64,000 nt of DNA from Exilispira sp964581895 (GTDB lineage: Bacteria > Spirochaetota > JAAYUW01): the NCBI GenBank assembly GCA_964581895.1, contig CAZOPR010000006.1:98754-162753 (forward strand). The letters run 5' to 3'. Positions 1 to 8,167 of the stretch are shown piece after piece. Both the position numbers and the translations under genes were made by a program. Each line of letters begins with the position of its first letter. Position 1 is the stretch's first letter. The notes under the pieces were generated by a model that saw only the letters and a list, made by a program, of their open reading frames with translations, had not been told where the DNA came from and did no database searches.

Positions 1-148
1 GTAAATAAACTTTTGAACCATGTACTTTTTTACAAATTAAATTTCCAAGATCCACTAAATACTCTGTATTTTGTTTTGAATACCAATCTATCAGATCATT
101 TATAATCATATGATTCATGTTAAAATCAATTTTACTAATAGTAGACAT
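1..148 (-). CDS. hydE: HydE-like radical SAM protein, N-terminal part only (runs off the left edge)
   Basis: An open frame of 49 codons starts at the ATG at 148 and is still open at the window edge. It overlaps the end of hydG by 14 bp, as expected for a translationally coupled next gene. The peptide includes LVDLGNLICKKVHGSKVYL. This resembles the stretch just before the radical SAM cysteine motif in HydE/BioB-type proteins, where a helix with [RK][RK]xxG is followed by a strand. HydE is a maturase for the [FeFe]-hydrogenase H-cluster and is often encoded beside hydG. The cysteine motif itself lies outside the window, so the family call rests on weak N-terminal similarity plus context. A weak Shine-Dalgarno (AAGGG) precedes the ATG. 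A second ATG at codon 11 is possible. Confidence 0.55.
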   Translation of the reverse strand, partial: MSTISKIDFNMNHMIINDLIDWYSKQNTEYLVDLGNLICKKVHGSKVYL

Positions 149-1541
149 CTTTTTTCCCTTTTATTTCTTCATCTATTCCCTGTTTTATTTGGTCGACCAG
201 CTTTTTATCAGGTATTTCAGTAAGAATCTTTTCAATTAATTCAAATCCTTTTTGCTTTGTATCAGAAGATGCGAATTGAATTAAATATTCAGCGAAAGTC
301 AAAACTCCATTAGGCATACAGAATTTTTGAATAAGCCCGGGTTTAGCAAGATCCATAAAATCTTTTCCAACTCTCCCTTTTCTATAACATGCAGTGCAAA
401 ATGAAGGTATAAATTCATCATCGATTAAAGATGATATCACTTCTTCAAGACTTCTGTGATCACCTAACTGAAATTGCTCTGTACTTTCTTCATTTTCACA
501 GCTATATGCACCAGGGTTTGTTCTGGAACCAGCTGATATCTGACTTACCCCATAATGGAATAACTCTTTTCTTAAATTTTCATTCTCTCTTGTTGAAAGG
601 ATGATTCCAGTATATGGAAGAGCAAGTCTAATGATGGCGATTAATTTCTTAAAATCGAGATCTGATAATGGATAAGGAACATTTTTTGAAATCGGAGCTT
701 CATCTGCTGGTTCAATTCTTGGAACGCTTATTGTATGGGGTCCTGTTCCAAATTTTTCTTCAAGATGAAAAGCATGTTGCATCAATGAAAGGACCTCAAA
801 TCTATAGTCAGCAAGACCGAAAAGGACACCAAGACCAACATCATTGATTCCTACTTGCATTGCTCTATCCATAACATATAATCTATAAAGATAATCAGAT
901 TTAGGTCCCTCTCTATGATAATTTTTATAAAGTTCTTCGTCATATGTCTCCTGGAAGCAAGCATAAGTTCCTATCTTTTGTTCATGAAGTTTTTTGAATC
1001 CTTCAACATCAAGTGGTGCTATTTCTACATTTATTCTTCTTATTGTGTTCCCTTTATAATTTATAGAATATACTCTTTTAATTGCCTCACAAAAGTAATT
1101 TAAATCTGTCTCTTCTGATTCACCACAAAGCATTAATATTCTTTTGTGCCCACAAGATAAAAGAGATCTTGTTTCAGACTCAATCTGAGAAAAATCAAGA
1201 ATTGCTCTTTTTAACTTTTTATTATCTTTTCTAAAAGCACAATATAAACAATTATTTGAACAGACATTTCCTATATACAAAGGAGCAAATAGGACTAATC
1301 TTTTTCCATAAATAAGCTGCTTAACTTTTGATGCCGCTAATGTTATTTTTTTTATTATTTTTTCATCTTCAGCATTAAGAAGAATAGCAACTTCTTCAAG
1401 ATTTAATCCTTTAAGTAGAAATGATTTTGAAATTATTGAATCGACTTTTTCATTTGAAACTAAATTTTTGGTATCTTCGATCAAATTGTACAATTTTTTT
1501 CTTTCAATAAAGCTTTTAAGACCTATTGAATTGCTTATCAT
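135..1541 (-). CDS. hydG: [FeFe]-hydrogenase maturase HydG (tyrosine lyase, radical SAM)
   Basis: HydG cleaves tyrosine to supply the CO and cyanide ligands (as an Fe-CO-CN synthon) for the H-cluster of [FeFe]-hydrogenase. It acts in the cytoplasm. The 468-residue protein has the usual length. It carries the radical SAM CX3CX2C motif at C94, C98 and C101 (CSNNCLYC). It also has the second, HydG-defining CX2CX22C motif at C382, C385 and C408, which binds the auxiliary cluster and separates HydG from ThiH. The gene overlaps the upstream TM1266-type gene by 26 bp and the downstream hydE-like start by 14 bp, so the three are probably co-transcribed. No hydA or hydF is visible in the window. Confidence 0.95.
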   Translation of the reverse strand: MISNSIGLKSFIERKKLYNLIEDTKNLVSNEKVDSIISKSFLLKGLNLEEVAILLNAEDEKIIKKITLAASKVKQLIYGKRLVLFAPLYIGNVCSNNCLYCAFRKDNKKLKRAILDFSQIESETRSLLSCGHKRILMLCGESEETDLNYFCEAIKRVYSINYKGNTIRRINVEIAPLDVEGFKKLHEQKIGTYACFQETYDEELYKNYHREGPKSDYLYRLYVMDRAMQVGINDVGLGVLFGLADYRFEVLSLMQHAFHLEEKFGTGPHTISVPRIEPADEAPISKNVPYPLSDLDFKKLIAIIRLALPYTGIILSTRENENLRKELFHYGVSQISAGSRTNPGAYSCENEESTEQFQLGDHRSLEEVISSLIDDEFIPSFCTACYRKGRVGKDFMDLAKPGLIQKFCMPNGVLTFAEYLIQFASSDTKQKGFELIEKILTEIPDKKLVDQIKQGIDEEIKGKKDVYY

Positions 1542-1797
1542 CAGTATCCTCCCTTTTTGTCGAGAGGATAGATTTTACTTTTACACCTTTAAGTCTTCCA
1601 AGCTTTCCAGTAAATGAACCAAAATGATCTGTATCTGCTTCCATAATAAGGCTGATAATCCTTATATTTTCTTCTTTAAGGTTTAAACCCTGTCTAGCCA
1701 AAATAAATTCTTGAAATTGATGAATAATGGTAGAAACAGACTCAATTTGAGAAAAATCCTCGATAATGATACCAACTATTCCGATTCTCTTTTCCAT
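1516..1797 (-). CDS. TM1266-family iron-only hydrogenase system regulator
   Basis: A small protein of 93 residues beginning MEKRIGIVGIIIED, with an alternating strand/helix pattern typical of the ferredoxin-like TM1266 family (putative iron-only hydrogenase system regulator). It lies directly upstream of hydG and overlaps it by 26 bp, the normal place for this family in anaerobes. The start was moved in from an upstream in-frame ATG at 1821, because the ATG at 1797 has a good AGAGGA Shine-Dalgarno about 8 nt before it. The molecular role is not established. A ligand-sensing or regulatory function is inferred from fold and linkage. No DNA-binding domain is visible. Confidence 0.85.
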   Translation of the reverse strand: MEKRIGIVGIIIEDFSQIESVSTIIHQFQEFILARQGLNLKEENIRIISLIMEADTDHFGSFTGKLGRLKGVKVKSILSTKREDTDDKQFNRS

Positions 1798-1930
1798 CAG
1801 AATATTCCTCTGGAATCGCATTTTTTAGACTCCTTAAGGGCATAAAAATTATGCTCCTCTCAGACAAAGAAAAATTATTCTAAAATTAAAGATTGTCAAT
1901 AAGAATTTTATAATTCAGATATAAAAAATT

Positions 1931-2986
1931 TTAATAAAAGCTTGAATTATTTTTATATTTTAAGTGTTCAGAATAAGTTCTTGAAAAGTAATGAGAGCCA
2001 TCCCCTTTTGCAACATAGAAAAAATAGTCTGTCTTAGCTGGGAAAAAGGCTGCTTTCAATGATTCATATGAAGGGTTGCAGATTGGGGTTGGAGGAAGTC
2101 CACTGTGGATATAAGTGTTATATGGAGATTGGATATTTAAGTCATCAAGTGTCAACTTTTTTTTATGGTTAGGAAGGATATATTCAACGGTAGGGCATAG
2201 TTCAAGTCTCATCCCTTTTGAAAGTCTATTGTATATAACAGAAGCGATTATTGGTTTTTCGTTATCCAGCATCGCTTCTTCTTCTATTAAAGATGCTATT
2301 ATTATCTTTTTATATATTTCAATTGCTGAAAGATTTGAAACAGGAAATTTCTCAAGGATTTTGAAAAAAAACTTTATTGGTTCTTGGAGAATTGAAGAGG
2401 GAGAAACACCTTTTGCATAAGAGTATGTTTCAGGGTAAAAAAAACCTTCAAATTTTTTTTCTTTTATGTTTATCTTGAATTTCTGCCAGTAATTCAAAAT
2501 CTCTGGATTATCAAGCAAGTTTAGGTTTTGTTCAAAAGATGAGATCAAAAAATCTTGCCCATTTATTATACTATAAAACTGTTCTTTTGAAACAATATTT
2601 TTATCAGCAAAAAGCCTTGCTATTTCATCTATTCTAAGTCCTGGTGGAATAGTCAATTTTAATGGTATCCCAATCCCTTTATCTATATCCTGAATAATCC
2701 TCCAGTATGTGTAATATTCATAAACCTGATAACTACCAACTTTTATGACAAGATTTCTATAAAATAACCTAGTGTAAATTTTTATTATAAAAAAGTTTCC
2801 ATAAAGTCCTCTATTTTTTAAGTATCTTAATATTGTATTTAAGTTATCTCCAGGGTTAATTGATAAAACAAAGTTAGAATTTATAGGAATAATATGTGTT
2901 ATTAAAAAACCATAGCTATATAGAATAAATAAAAAAATTGTCAAAAAAAATAGAATGAAAATAATAAATTTTGTCATAGATTTCAT
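1931..2986 (-). CDS. mltG: Endolytic murein transglycosylase MltG
   Basis: MltG is an inner-membrane lytic transglycosylase that cuts nascent glycan strands and helps set glycan chain length. The 351-residue protein has one N-terminal membrane segment (about residues 5-30) followed by a periplasmic region with a LysM-like portion. The YceG catalytic domain comes next, with the family motif ASLIEEEA around residues 231-238, where E235 aligns with the catalytic glutamate. The conserved C-terminal stretch GLPPTPICNP is followed by FYVAKGDGSHYFSRTYSEH. It follows the MBL hydrolase gene with a 16-bp gap, so the two may be co-transcribed. No strong Shine-Dalgarno is seen, and Met4 is an alternative start. 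Confidence 0.92.
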   Translation of the reverse strand: MKSMTKFIIFILFFLTIFLFILYSYGFLITHIIPINSNFVLSINPGDNLNTILRYLKNRGLYGNFFIIKIYTRLFYRNLVIKVGSYQVYEYYTYWRIIQDIDKGIGIPLKLTIPPGLRIDEIARLFADKNIVSKEQFYSIINGQDFLISSFEQNLNLLDNPEILNYWQKFKINIKEKKFEGFFYPETYSYAKGVSPSSILQEPIKFFFKILEKFPVSNLSAIEIYKKIIIASLIEEEAMLDNEKPIIASVIYNRLSKGMRLELCPTVEYILPNHKKKLTLDDLNIQSPYNTYIHSGLPPTPICNPSYESLKAAFFPAKTDYFFYVAKGDGSHYFSRTYSEHLKYKNNSSFY

Positions 2987-3002
2987 TTTAATCTACTTTT
3001 TG

Positions 3003-3794
3003 CTAAATCTTATAAGCTTTATTAAAGTAGTTTAAGTTTTTTGCAATCTCATTTTTATCAAAGCAATCACCGTGTGAGGGGATTATACAATCCACCTTTT
3101 CTTCTAAGATTTTTTCCCAGCTTTTATAAAGTACTTTTAAGTCATTAAAAATAACAGGAAGGTATCTATTACCGAAAAAATTAAAACCGGAAGCCAGAGT
3201 ATCTCCAGCAAGAAGATGATTTTCAATTTTAATGCAGATTGAGTCATTTGTATGACCAGGTGTGTAAAATATTTTGATATAAGGTTCTTTTTTATTTTCA
3301 TCAATAGCATTTTCAAATTCAAAATGATTGGTCTCGATATTTAAAAATAAAGGTCTTTCTGTTAATTCAATATCACTCTCTTGCTTAATATATGGTTCAA
3401 ACCTATTTGAGTTTTTCATTAATTTATGTGATAATCTTGTTAGCCTTTGTATGGATCTGGAAGTTGAATAGTATGTTTCTTCAGGGCTGTTAAAGCCTTT
3501 TTTCAGGTTTTCAAAGCAATTTTTATGCGCTATTAGTGGAATAGCTGGATTTATTTTTTTTAGGTACCAGATACCGCCAGTATGATCGGAATGATGATGT
3601 GTTATTATTATTCCTTTAAGGTTTGAAAGGTCAGGGTCCAATGTTATCAGAGAAATTTTATTATAAAGTTTCAAATAATCTTTAGGGTAGCCAGTATCTA
3701 CAAGAAAATAATTGGATTTATAATTTATTAGAAAAGTATTTACGAACCTAAAAGGAATAGTAATGATATCTATATTATTAGAGGTTGTAAACAT
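3003..3794 (-). CDS. Metallo-beta-lactamase-fold hydrolase
   Basis: A 263-residue MBL-fold protein of the glyoxalase II-like group. The metal-binding motif HxHxDH is present at H66, H68, D70 and H71 (THHHSDH). The later ligands lie in FYTPGHTNDS (His) and LLAGDTL (Asp), and a final His is in IPSHGD. The substrate is unknown. The start is taken at the ATG at 3794, because the sequence GGAGGAAGAT just before it is an excellent Shine-Dalgarno. The longer frame that begins four codons upstream reads through that site. There is no signal peptide, so it is cytoplasmic. Tandem 18-bp repeats lie just upstream. Confidence 0.85.
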   Translation of the reverse strand: MFTTSNNIDIITIPFRFVNTFLINYKSNYFLVDTGYPKDYLKLYNKISLITLDPDLSNLKGIIITHHHSDHTGGIWYLKKINPAIPLIAHKNCFENLKKGFNSPEETYYSTSRSIQRLTRLSHKLMKNSNRFEPYIKQESDIELTERPLFLNIETNHFEFENAIDENKKEPYIKIFYTPGHTNDSICIKIENHLLAGDTLASGFNFFGNRYLPVIFNDLKVLYKSWEKILEEKVDCIIPSHGDCFDKNEIAKNLNYFNKAYKI

Positions 3795-3822
3795 ATCTTC
3801 CTCCATTTTTTACTTAAAAGTT

Positions 3823-3859
3823 AGGAAAAATCTTATAACTCAGGAAAAATCCTATAACT
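3823..3859. repeat. Two near-identical 18-bp repeats upstream of the MBL hydrolase
   Basis: AGGAAAAATCTTATAACT occurs at 3823-3840 and again at 3842-3859 with one base changed (C for T in the middle). The copies are 1 bp apart, giving a 19-bp period. They sit 30-65 bp upstream of the minus-strand hydrolase start, where an operator or promoter duplication would be expected. No regulator is encoded nearby. Confidence 0.7.
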
Positions 3860-3900
3860 ATAATTTATTTTTTTTTAATATTTATTGACATCAAGTAAAA

Positions 3901-4518
3901 TTAATTAATAGGGGTATATCTTAACTCAGATCCAACTACTACTGCACCATCAACAATTGTTAAAACAGGGATAAAATCAATCTTTATCTTTTTTACTTTC
4001 CCATCTGGCATTTTTACATCTACAGAATTTTCAAAAGGTTTTGGTCCTGGAAAATCAAATGCTATTTGATAGTATTTCGCAAGATCTATCTCGGCAATTT
4101 TTACCATATTGTTTAATATTTTTGTCCTTATTTCAACTATCGCTTTTGTTACTCTTATTTGTATTTTATTTGTGTTTATATCGTAATTTACACTTACCTC
4201 ACCATCTGCTTTTGATTTAGTTACAATGTTACCAGGATTTATTGTTATAGTAACATCACCTGTAAATTTAGCCTTGCCATCTATTAATCTTATCTGTGGG
4301 TTTTGAACAAGCCAGGTATAGGTGCCGGATAACCCTAAAACCGAAAATTTTTCTGTATTTGTAAGATCACCAATAGCGATTAAAAATTTATTTAATGTGC
4401 CTTCACTTATTGTAATGCTTGCGTCGGCTTTAGAACTGCTTTCAAAAGAGATAAAAGTAAAAGTAAAAACTAAAAGTAAGATTAAAAAGATAAAGTAAAG
4501 AAAATAATCTTTTCTCAT
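3901..4518 (-). CDS. Secreted or membrane-anchored protein of unknown function
   Basis: A 205-residue protein starting MRKDYFLYFIFLILLLVF. It has a long hydrophobic N-terminal segment (signal peptide or anchor), then a beta-rich region with alternating polar and apolar residues and no cysteines. The layout (signal, a helix starting TISEGTLNKFL, then long beta strands) loosely recalls YceB/DUF1439 and other tubular lipid-binding proteins, but I cannot confirm that family. The start was chosen at the ATG with GGAGGAAAA directly upstream. The longer frame from 4542 contains that site. It is the neighbour of the YkoF-like gene on the same strand, 37 bp downstream of it. Confidence 0.7.
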   Translation of the reverse strand: MRKDYFLYFIFLILLLVFTFTFISFESSSKADASITISEGTLNKFLIAIGDLTNTEKFSVLGLSGTYTWLVQNPQIRLIDGKAKFTGDVTITINPGNIVTKSKADGEVSVNYDINTNKIQIRVTKAIVEIRTKILNNMVKIAEIDLAKYYQIAFDFPGPKPFENSVDVKMPDGKVKKIKIDFIPVLTIVDGAVVVGSELRYTPIN

Positions 4519-4554
4519 TTTTCCTCCAATGTAGTTAGGCATATTTTTCTATAG

Positions 4555-4860
4555 TTAGGTATATTTTGCTAACTTTTCTTCAATAGTTCCAATATCTCCA
4601 CTCCAGAGTTTTATGTTTATACAAATAGTTTTTAATCCTTTTTCTAAAAGTAGATTATTAATTTTTTCAATCAATGTAAGAATTTCGCCGATATTCCCCT
4701 CTATAACTGTTTCAAAAGGAGTTACAAGATATTTTAATTTAGAGTCTTTTATCAAATCAATAGCGAAATCTATGAATTCATACATCTTCTTTTTATCTTC
4801 AACTCCTATTGGCAAAACCTGAATAGCGCAAGAACTTTTAACTTCCATATTTTTATTCAT
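4555..4860 (-). CDS. MTH1187/YkoF-family (DUF77) thiamine-binding-type protein
   Basis: A 101-residue single-domain protein with the family pattern CAIQVLPIG at the start and YLVTPFETVIEGN in the middle. This matches the MTH1187/YkoF-like (thiamine-binding, formerly UPF0045/DUF77) fold, which forms beta-alpha-beta-beta-alpha-beta oligomers. Members bind thiamine or a related small ligand in the cytoplasm. It is divergent from a BtuF/FepB-type ABC importer that starts 237 bp away. A thiamine pyrophosphokinase is encoded elsewhere in the window (17.2-18.05 kb). Neither link proves that the importer carries thiamine. Codon 5 is also an ATG, and no clear Shine-Dalgarno separates the two. Confidence 0.8.
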   Translation of the reverse strand: MNKNMEVKSSCAIQVLPIGVEDKKKMYEFIDFAIDLIKDSKLKYLVTPFETVIEGNIGEILTLIEKINNLLLEKGLKTICINIKLWSGDIGTIEEKLAKYT

Positions 4861-5097
4861 AATCTTTTATTCAAATACCTTTTATTCAAATACTGTTTTT
4901 AATAAAAACAACTTTCCCAATTCATCAGAAATATACAACTTGTATTAAAAAGTTCAAAATAAAAAGTTTAAATTGATAATTTTTTTTTAGTATCTATAAT
5001 TCTTAATGAACTGAAATATATTAATAAGACTATATTTTTTGTAAAGATTTTAGCAAAATGGAATAAAGGTTTAGTAAAGATATAAAAGAGGTTAGTT

Positions 5098-6102
5098 ATG
5101 AAATCAAAAATTTGTAGAATCATTATTTTGCTTTTTATATTATCTTTTTTCTTTTTCTCATTGCAATCAAATAAAATAATTGTTGATATGGCTAAAAACA
5201 CGGTTAAGTTGCCTGAAAAGATAGAAAGAGTGATAACTTTAGATCCTTTTTCGACTCAAATAATGATTGGCCTTGGGCTTAAAGATTTGCTTGTGGATGC
5301 TCAATATGGGACAAACCTTGTAGGCGAAGGTTTTGTTCAGGTTGCCCCAGAAATACAAAATTGGGGCAGTTCATTTTCTGGTAATACTGTTATACTTGAA
5401 AATCTTGTAGAAAAAAAGCCAGATTTGATAATATCTCAGATTGGAAGACCAAATATAAATAAAATAATGGAATTAAAAATTCCACTAGTTCAAATAGATG
5501 TTGAAAACGATCAGGCATTTATTGGTTCATTAAACTTTATTGCTGATATTTTCAATAAAAGAGCCAAAGCGGCAGAGATATCTAAATTTATATCAATAAA
5601 ACTAAATGAATTTTATACAGCTAATGATAAAAATAAAAACAAGGCTAAACCCAAAGTTTATGTAGCTGGGAGCAATATTTTGAGAACATTTGGTTCTTCT
5701 TCTTTTCAAAAGTGGTTTGTAAGTATAGCAGGAGGAATTTTTGCTACAGAGTCTTACAATCAACTTAAGATAGATATTAATCCAGAGACTTTGATAAAAC
5801 TAAATCCAGACTATATTATCCTTTCAAAATATACAGCAGAAGAGATATCCCAGATTCTAAGTGATGCAAGGTTTTCAAAGATTAATGCAATTAAAAACAA
5901 TAAAGTATTTAGAATCCCTTCATATATTTTATCATGGGACCTACCTTCATTTGAAATGATTGCTGGTATAGGTTATTTAAGATATCTTTTTGGTTTTAGT
6001 ACTGCTACCGATTTTTCTGATACGATAAAAAATCTTTATAAAATTGTGTATAACCTTGATTTATCTGATGAACAGATAAACAGCATTTTTTTAGCAAACT
6101 AG
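5098..6102 (+). CDS. ABC transporter substrate-binding protein, BtuF/FepB type
   Basis: A 334-residue periplasmic binding protein. It has a signal peptide (MKSKICRIIILLFILSFFFF) and two alpha/beta lobes of the cluster III type. Conserved stretches are RVITLDPFSTQIMIGLGL near the start and KPDLIISQIG (as in BtuF). It should capture an iron chelate, haem or corrinoid for the FecCD-type permease encoded two genes downstream. Since the signal peptide ends without a clear lipobox, it may be soluble. An AGAGG Shine-Dalgarno precedes the ATG. The ATPase gene follows after 2 bp, so the importer is one operon. No cobalamin or Fur-type site was recognised in the 237 bp upstream. Confidence 0.88.
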   Translation: MKSKICRIIILLFILSFFFFSLQSNKIIVDMAKNTVKLPEKIERVITLDPFSTQIMIGLGLKDLLVDAQYGTNLVGEGFVQVAPEIQNWGSSFSGNTVILENLVEKKPDLIISQIGRPNINKIMELKIPLVQIDVENDQAFIGSLNFIADIFNKRAKAAEISKFISIKLNEFYTANDKNKNKAKPKVYVAGSNILRTFGSSSFQKWFVSIAGGIFATESYNQLKIDINPETLIKLNPDYIILSKYTAEEISQILSDARFSKINAIKNNKVFRIPSYILSWDLPSFEMIAGIGYLRYLFGFSTATDFSDTIKNLYKIVYNLDLSDEQINSIFLAN

Positions 6103-6104
6103 TT

Positions 6105-6947
6105 ATGCCTATAATCAAGATTGAAAACTTATTTTTTACATATAGAAAAAGGGAAAGAAAAGGAAAAGAACTTGATAACAATAAAGATAAGAATATATAT
6201 GAAAGAATAAAAGAAGGCAAAAATTTCGAACTAAAAAATATTAAATTTGATATTTTCGAAAGTGAAGTCATAAGTATTTTAGGCCCAAATGGAAGTGGTA
6301 AAACTACTCTTCTTAAAATACTTGCAAAAATCTATAAAGCTCAACTTGGATTTGTTTACTTAAATGGTAAAAATATAGATGAATTTAGCATAAAACAATA
6401 CTCTAAATTGGTTCACTATATACCTCAAAATCCATCTATCTCATTTGATTTTAATGTGCTGGATACCATTGTGACTGGAGTGAATTCCAGACTTGGTTTT
6501 TTTGAATTTCCAACTATTGTTCATTATGAAAAAGCTTTGAATCTTTTAAAGGATTTTGGCTTGGAATATCTTAAAGATAAAAGCTTAAATCAGATAAGTG
6601 GTGGAGAGATTCAGCTTGTTTTCTTTTTGAGAAGCCTTATAAGTGATGCAGATGTTCTTATCTTTGATGAACCAACTGCTTTTTTGGATTTTAAGAATCA
6701 ATCTAAAATTTTAGAAATTATCAAAAAAATTTCATTGCAGAAAAAAACAATAATAGTTTCACTTCACGATCCAAACCATGTTTTAAGAATATCTGATAGG
6801 GTAATTTTACTTAAAGATGGGAAGATCTTTTCGAGTGGTAAACCAAAGGAGATTTTGGTAGAGAAAAATCTTTCTGACCTTTACGACTATCCTGTAAAAA
6901 GGATGAAAGGGGAAAATACTGATGAGTATTTTTTCAAAATGTTATAA
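6105..6947 (+). CDS. ABC transporter ATP-binding protein, FepC/BtuD type
   Basis: A 280-residue ATPase with Walker A at 60-68 (GPNGSGKTT), Q-loop at Q108, signature ISGGE at 164-168, Walker B VLIFDEP at 184-190 and H-loop H221. It energises the FecCD-type permease that overlaps its 3' end by 26 bp. Relative to relatives there is a Lys/Asn/Glu-rich insert of about 25 residues (roughly 15-40) between the first strand and Walker A. Similar low-complexity inserts occur in several other proteins of this window. Substrate specificity cannot be read from the sequence. Confidence 0.92.
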   Translation: MPIIKIENLFFTYRKRERKGKELDNNKDKNIYERIKEGKNFELKNIKFDIFESEVISILGPNGSGKTTLLKILAKIYKAQLGFVYLNGKNIDEFSIKQYSKLVHYIPQNPSISFDFNVLDTIVTGVNSRLGFFEFPTIVHYEKALNLLKDFGLEYLKDKSLNQISGGEIQLVFFLRSLISDADVLIFDEPTAFLDFKNQSKILEIIKKISLQKKTIIVSLHDPNHVLRISDRVILLKDGKIFSSGKPKEILVEKNLSDLYDYPVKRMKGENTDEYFFKML

Positions 6948-7920
6948 ATCCCTTATAATTTTTTCACTAATCTTTCTTTTTTTAATCTTTTTTTTATCTA
7001 TTTTTGCTGGGCAACAAAAAATATCTATTTTGGATGTCTTTAAGGTGCTTTCAGGAGAGGATAGTGGAGGAATAAATTATCTTATAATTAAAAAAATCAG
7101 GATACCAAGGATAATAGCCTCTTTGATTGTTGGTGCTGCTTTATCTATAAGTGGTGCAGTTTTACAGGGAATTTTCGATAATCCTTTGGCTTCTCCTTAT
7201 CTTTTAGGAATATCAAATGGTGCTGGTTTTACAGCTTCAATCGCAATAATTTTGGGTCTTAGCGGGATTTATCTTCAGTTTTTTGCCTTTTTAGGAGGGA
7301 TGATAGCTGCACTTCTTGCCATTTCTTTTTCTTATTTATTTAAGTCAAAAGGTTCAATATCTATTATAATTAGCGGTATTTTAATAGGGAATTTCTTTGC
7401 TGCCTTAACAATGTATGCGAAATTAATAGCAGATCCACTTGCAAAGCTACCCTCAATAGTCTATTGGCTTATGGGTTCATTTGTTAATGTTACTCAAAAT
7501 TCTATAGTAATCCCTTTTTTCCTGATAGTATTTTCAACAATTATCCTTATGATGCTATCCTGGAAACTGAATATATTATCTTTTGGTGATATTCATGCAA
7601 AATCTTTAGGTGAAAATCCAGTTTTACTTAAAATGATAGCTCTAATATTTACAACAATCGCAACCTCGGCTGCCATAAGCATTTGCGGCATAATTGGATG
7701 GATAGGTGTTGTCATACCTCAACTTGCTAAGATTAAGACATCAAATGATTTTAGAAAACTATTGCCTGTTTCAATAATCTGGGGGGCTGCTTTTACCTGT
7801 TTTGTAGATAGCATATCAAGGATATTTTTAAGATATGAACTACCTGCCGGTCTTGTCTCTTCTATGATAGGTATTCCTTTTGCTGCTTTTATTTTATCTC
7901 GAAATAAAAATAATTTTTAA
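6922..7920 (+). CDS. FecCD-family ABC transporter permease
   Basis: A 332-residue integral membrane protein with about ten hydrophobic segments and FecCD-family motifs: RIPRIIASLIVGAALSISGAVLQ near residue 55, NPLASPYLLGISNGAGF, and GIIGWIGVVIPQLAK. It forms the membrane channel for the importer encoded by the two preceding genes. The ATG lies inside the ATPase gene, preceded by AAGGGG, so translation is probably coupled. It is the only permease in this operon, so a homodimer is expected. The window contains a second, orphan FecCD permease (26.4-27.5 kb). Confidence 0.92.
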   Translation: MSIFSKCYKSLIIFSLIFLFLIFFLSIFAGQQKISILDVFKVLSGEDSGGINYLIIKKIRIPRIIASLIVGAALSISGAVLQGIFDNPLASPYLLGISNGAGFTASIAIILGLSGIYLQFFAFLGGMIAALLAISFSYLFKSKGSISIIISGILIGNFFAALTMYAKLIADPLAKLPSIVYWLMGSFVNVTQNSIVIPFFLIVFSTIILMMLSWKLNILSFGDIHAKSLGENPVLLKMIALIFTTIATSAAISICGIIGWIGVVIPQLAKIKTSNDFRKLLPVSIIWGAAFTCFVDSISRIFLRYELPAGLVSSMIGIPFAAFILSRNKNNF

Positions 7921-7989
7921 ATTTTCTCTTGTCAAAATCCTTAATTGAAATTATATTTTTTATGTAAGCCTTTACAAATTGGAGGAAAT

Positions 7990-8142
7990 ATGGCTAAAAA
8001 TGACAAATATGTTTGCCAGGTTTGTGGCTATGTATATGACCCTGCTGAAAATGATAATGTTGCTTTTGAAGATTTACCAGACGATTGGGTTTGTCCTGTT
8101 TGTGGAGCAACAAAGGATCAGTTTGAAAAGGAAGATGCTTGA
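7990..8142 (+). CDS. Rubredoxin
   Basis: A 50-residue one-iron electron carrier. The four iron ligands are in the two CxxCG knuckles: C9/C12 (CQVCGY) and C35/C38 (CPVCGA). Typical spacing and the sequence YVYDPAEND and DLPDDWVCPVC are present. The start is the ATG preceded by TTGGAGGAAAT, a strong Shine-Dalgarno, and not an upstream in-frame codon at 7945. It lies 25 bp before a flavodiiron protein gene. Rubredoxin is the usual electron donor of such proteins in anaerobes, so the pair forms an O2/NO detoxification module. Confidence 0.97.
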   Translation: MAKNDKYVCQVCGYVYDPAENDNVAFEDLPDDWVCPVCGATKDQFEKEDA

Positions 8143-8167
8143 TTTAAAAATGTGAATGGGAGCAAGT

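Noticed and set aside
4861..5097. Riboswitch (cobalamin or TPP) upstream of the importer
   Set aside because: I looked for conserved cores and long paired elements and found none. The stretch is AT-rich with only a short direct repeat TTTTATTCAAATAC.
4968..5201. Minus-strand open frame over the btuF-type start
   Set aside because: It overlaps the real gene on the other strand and has a low-complexity translation with no site.
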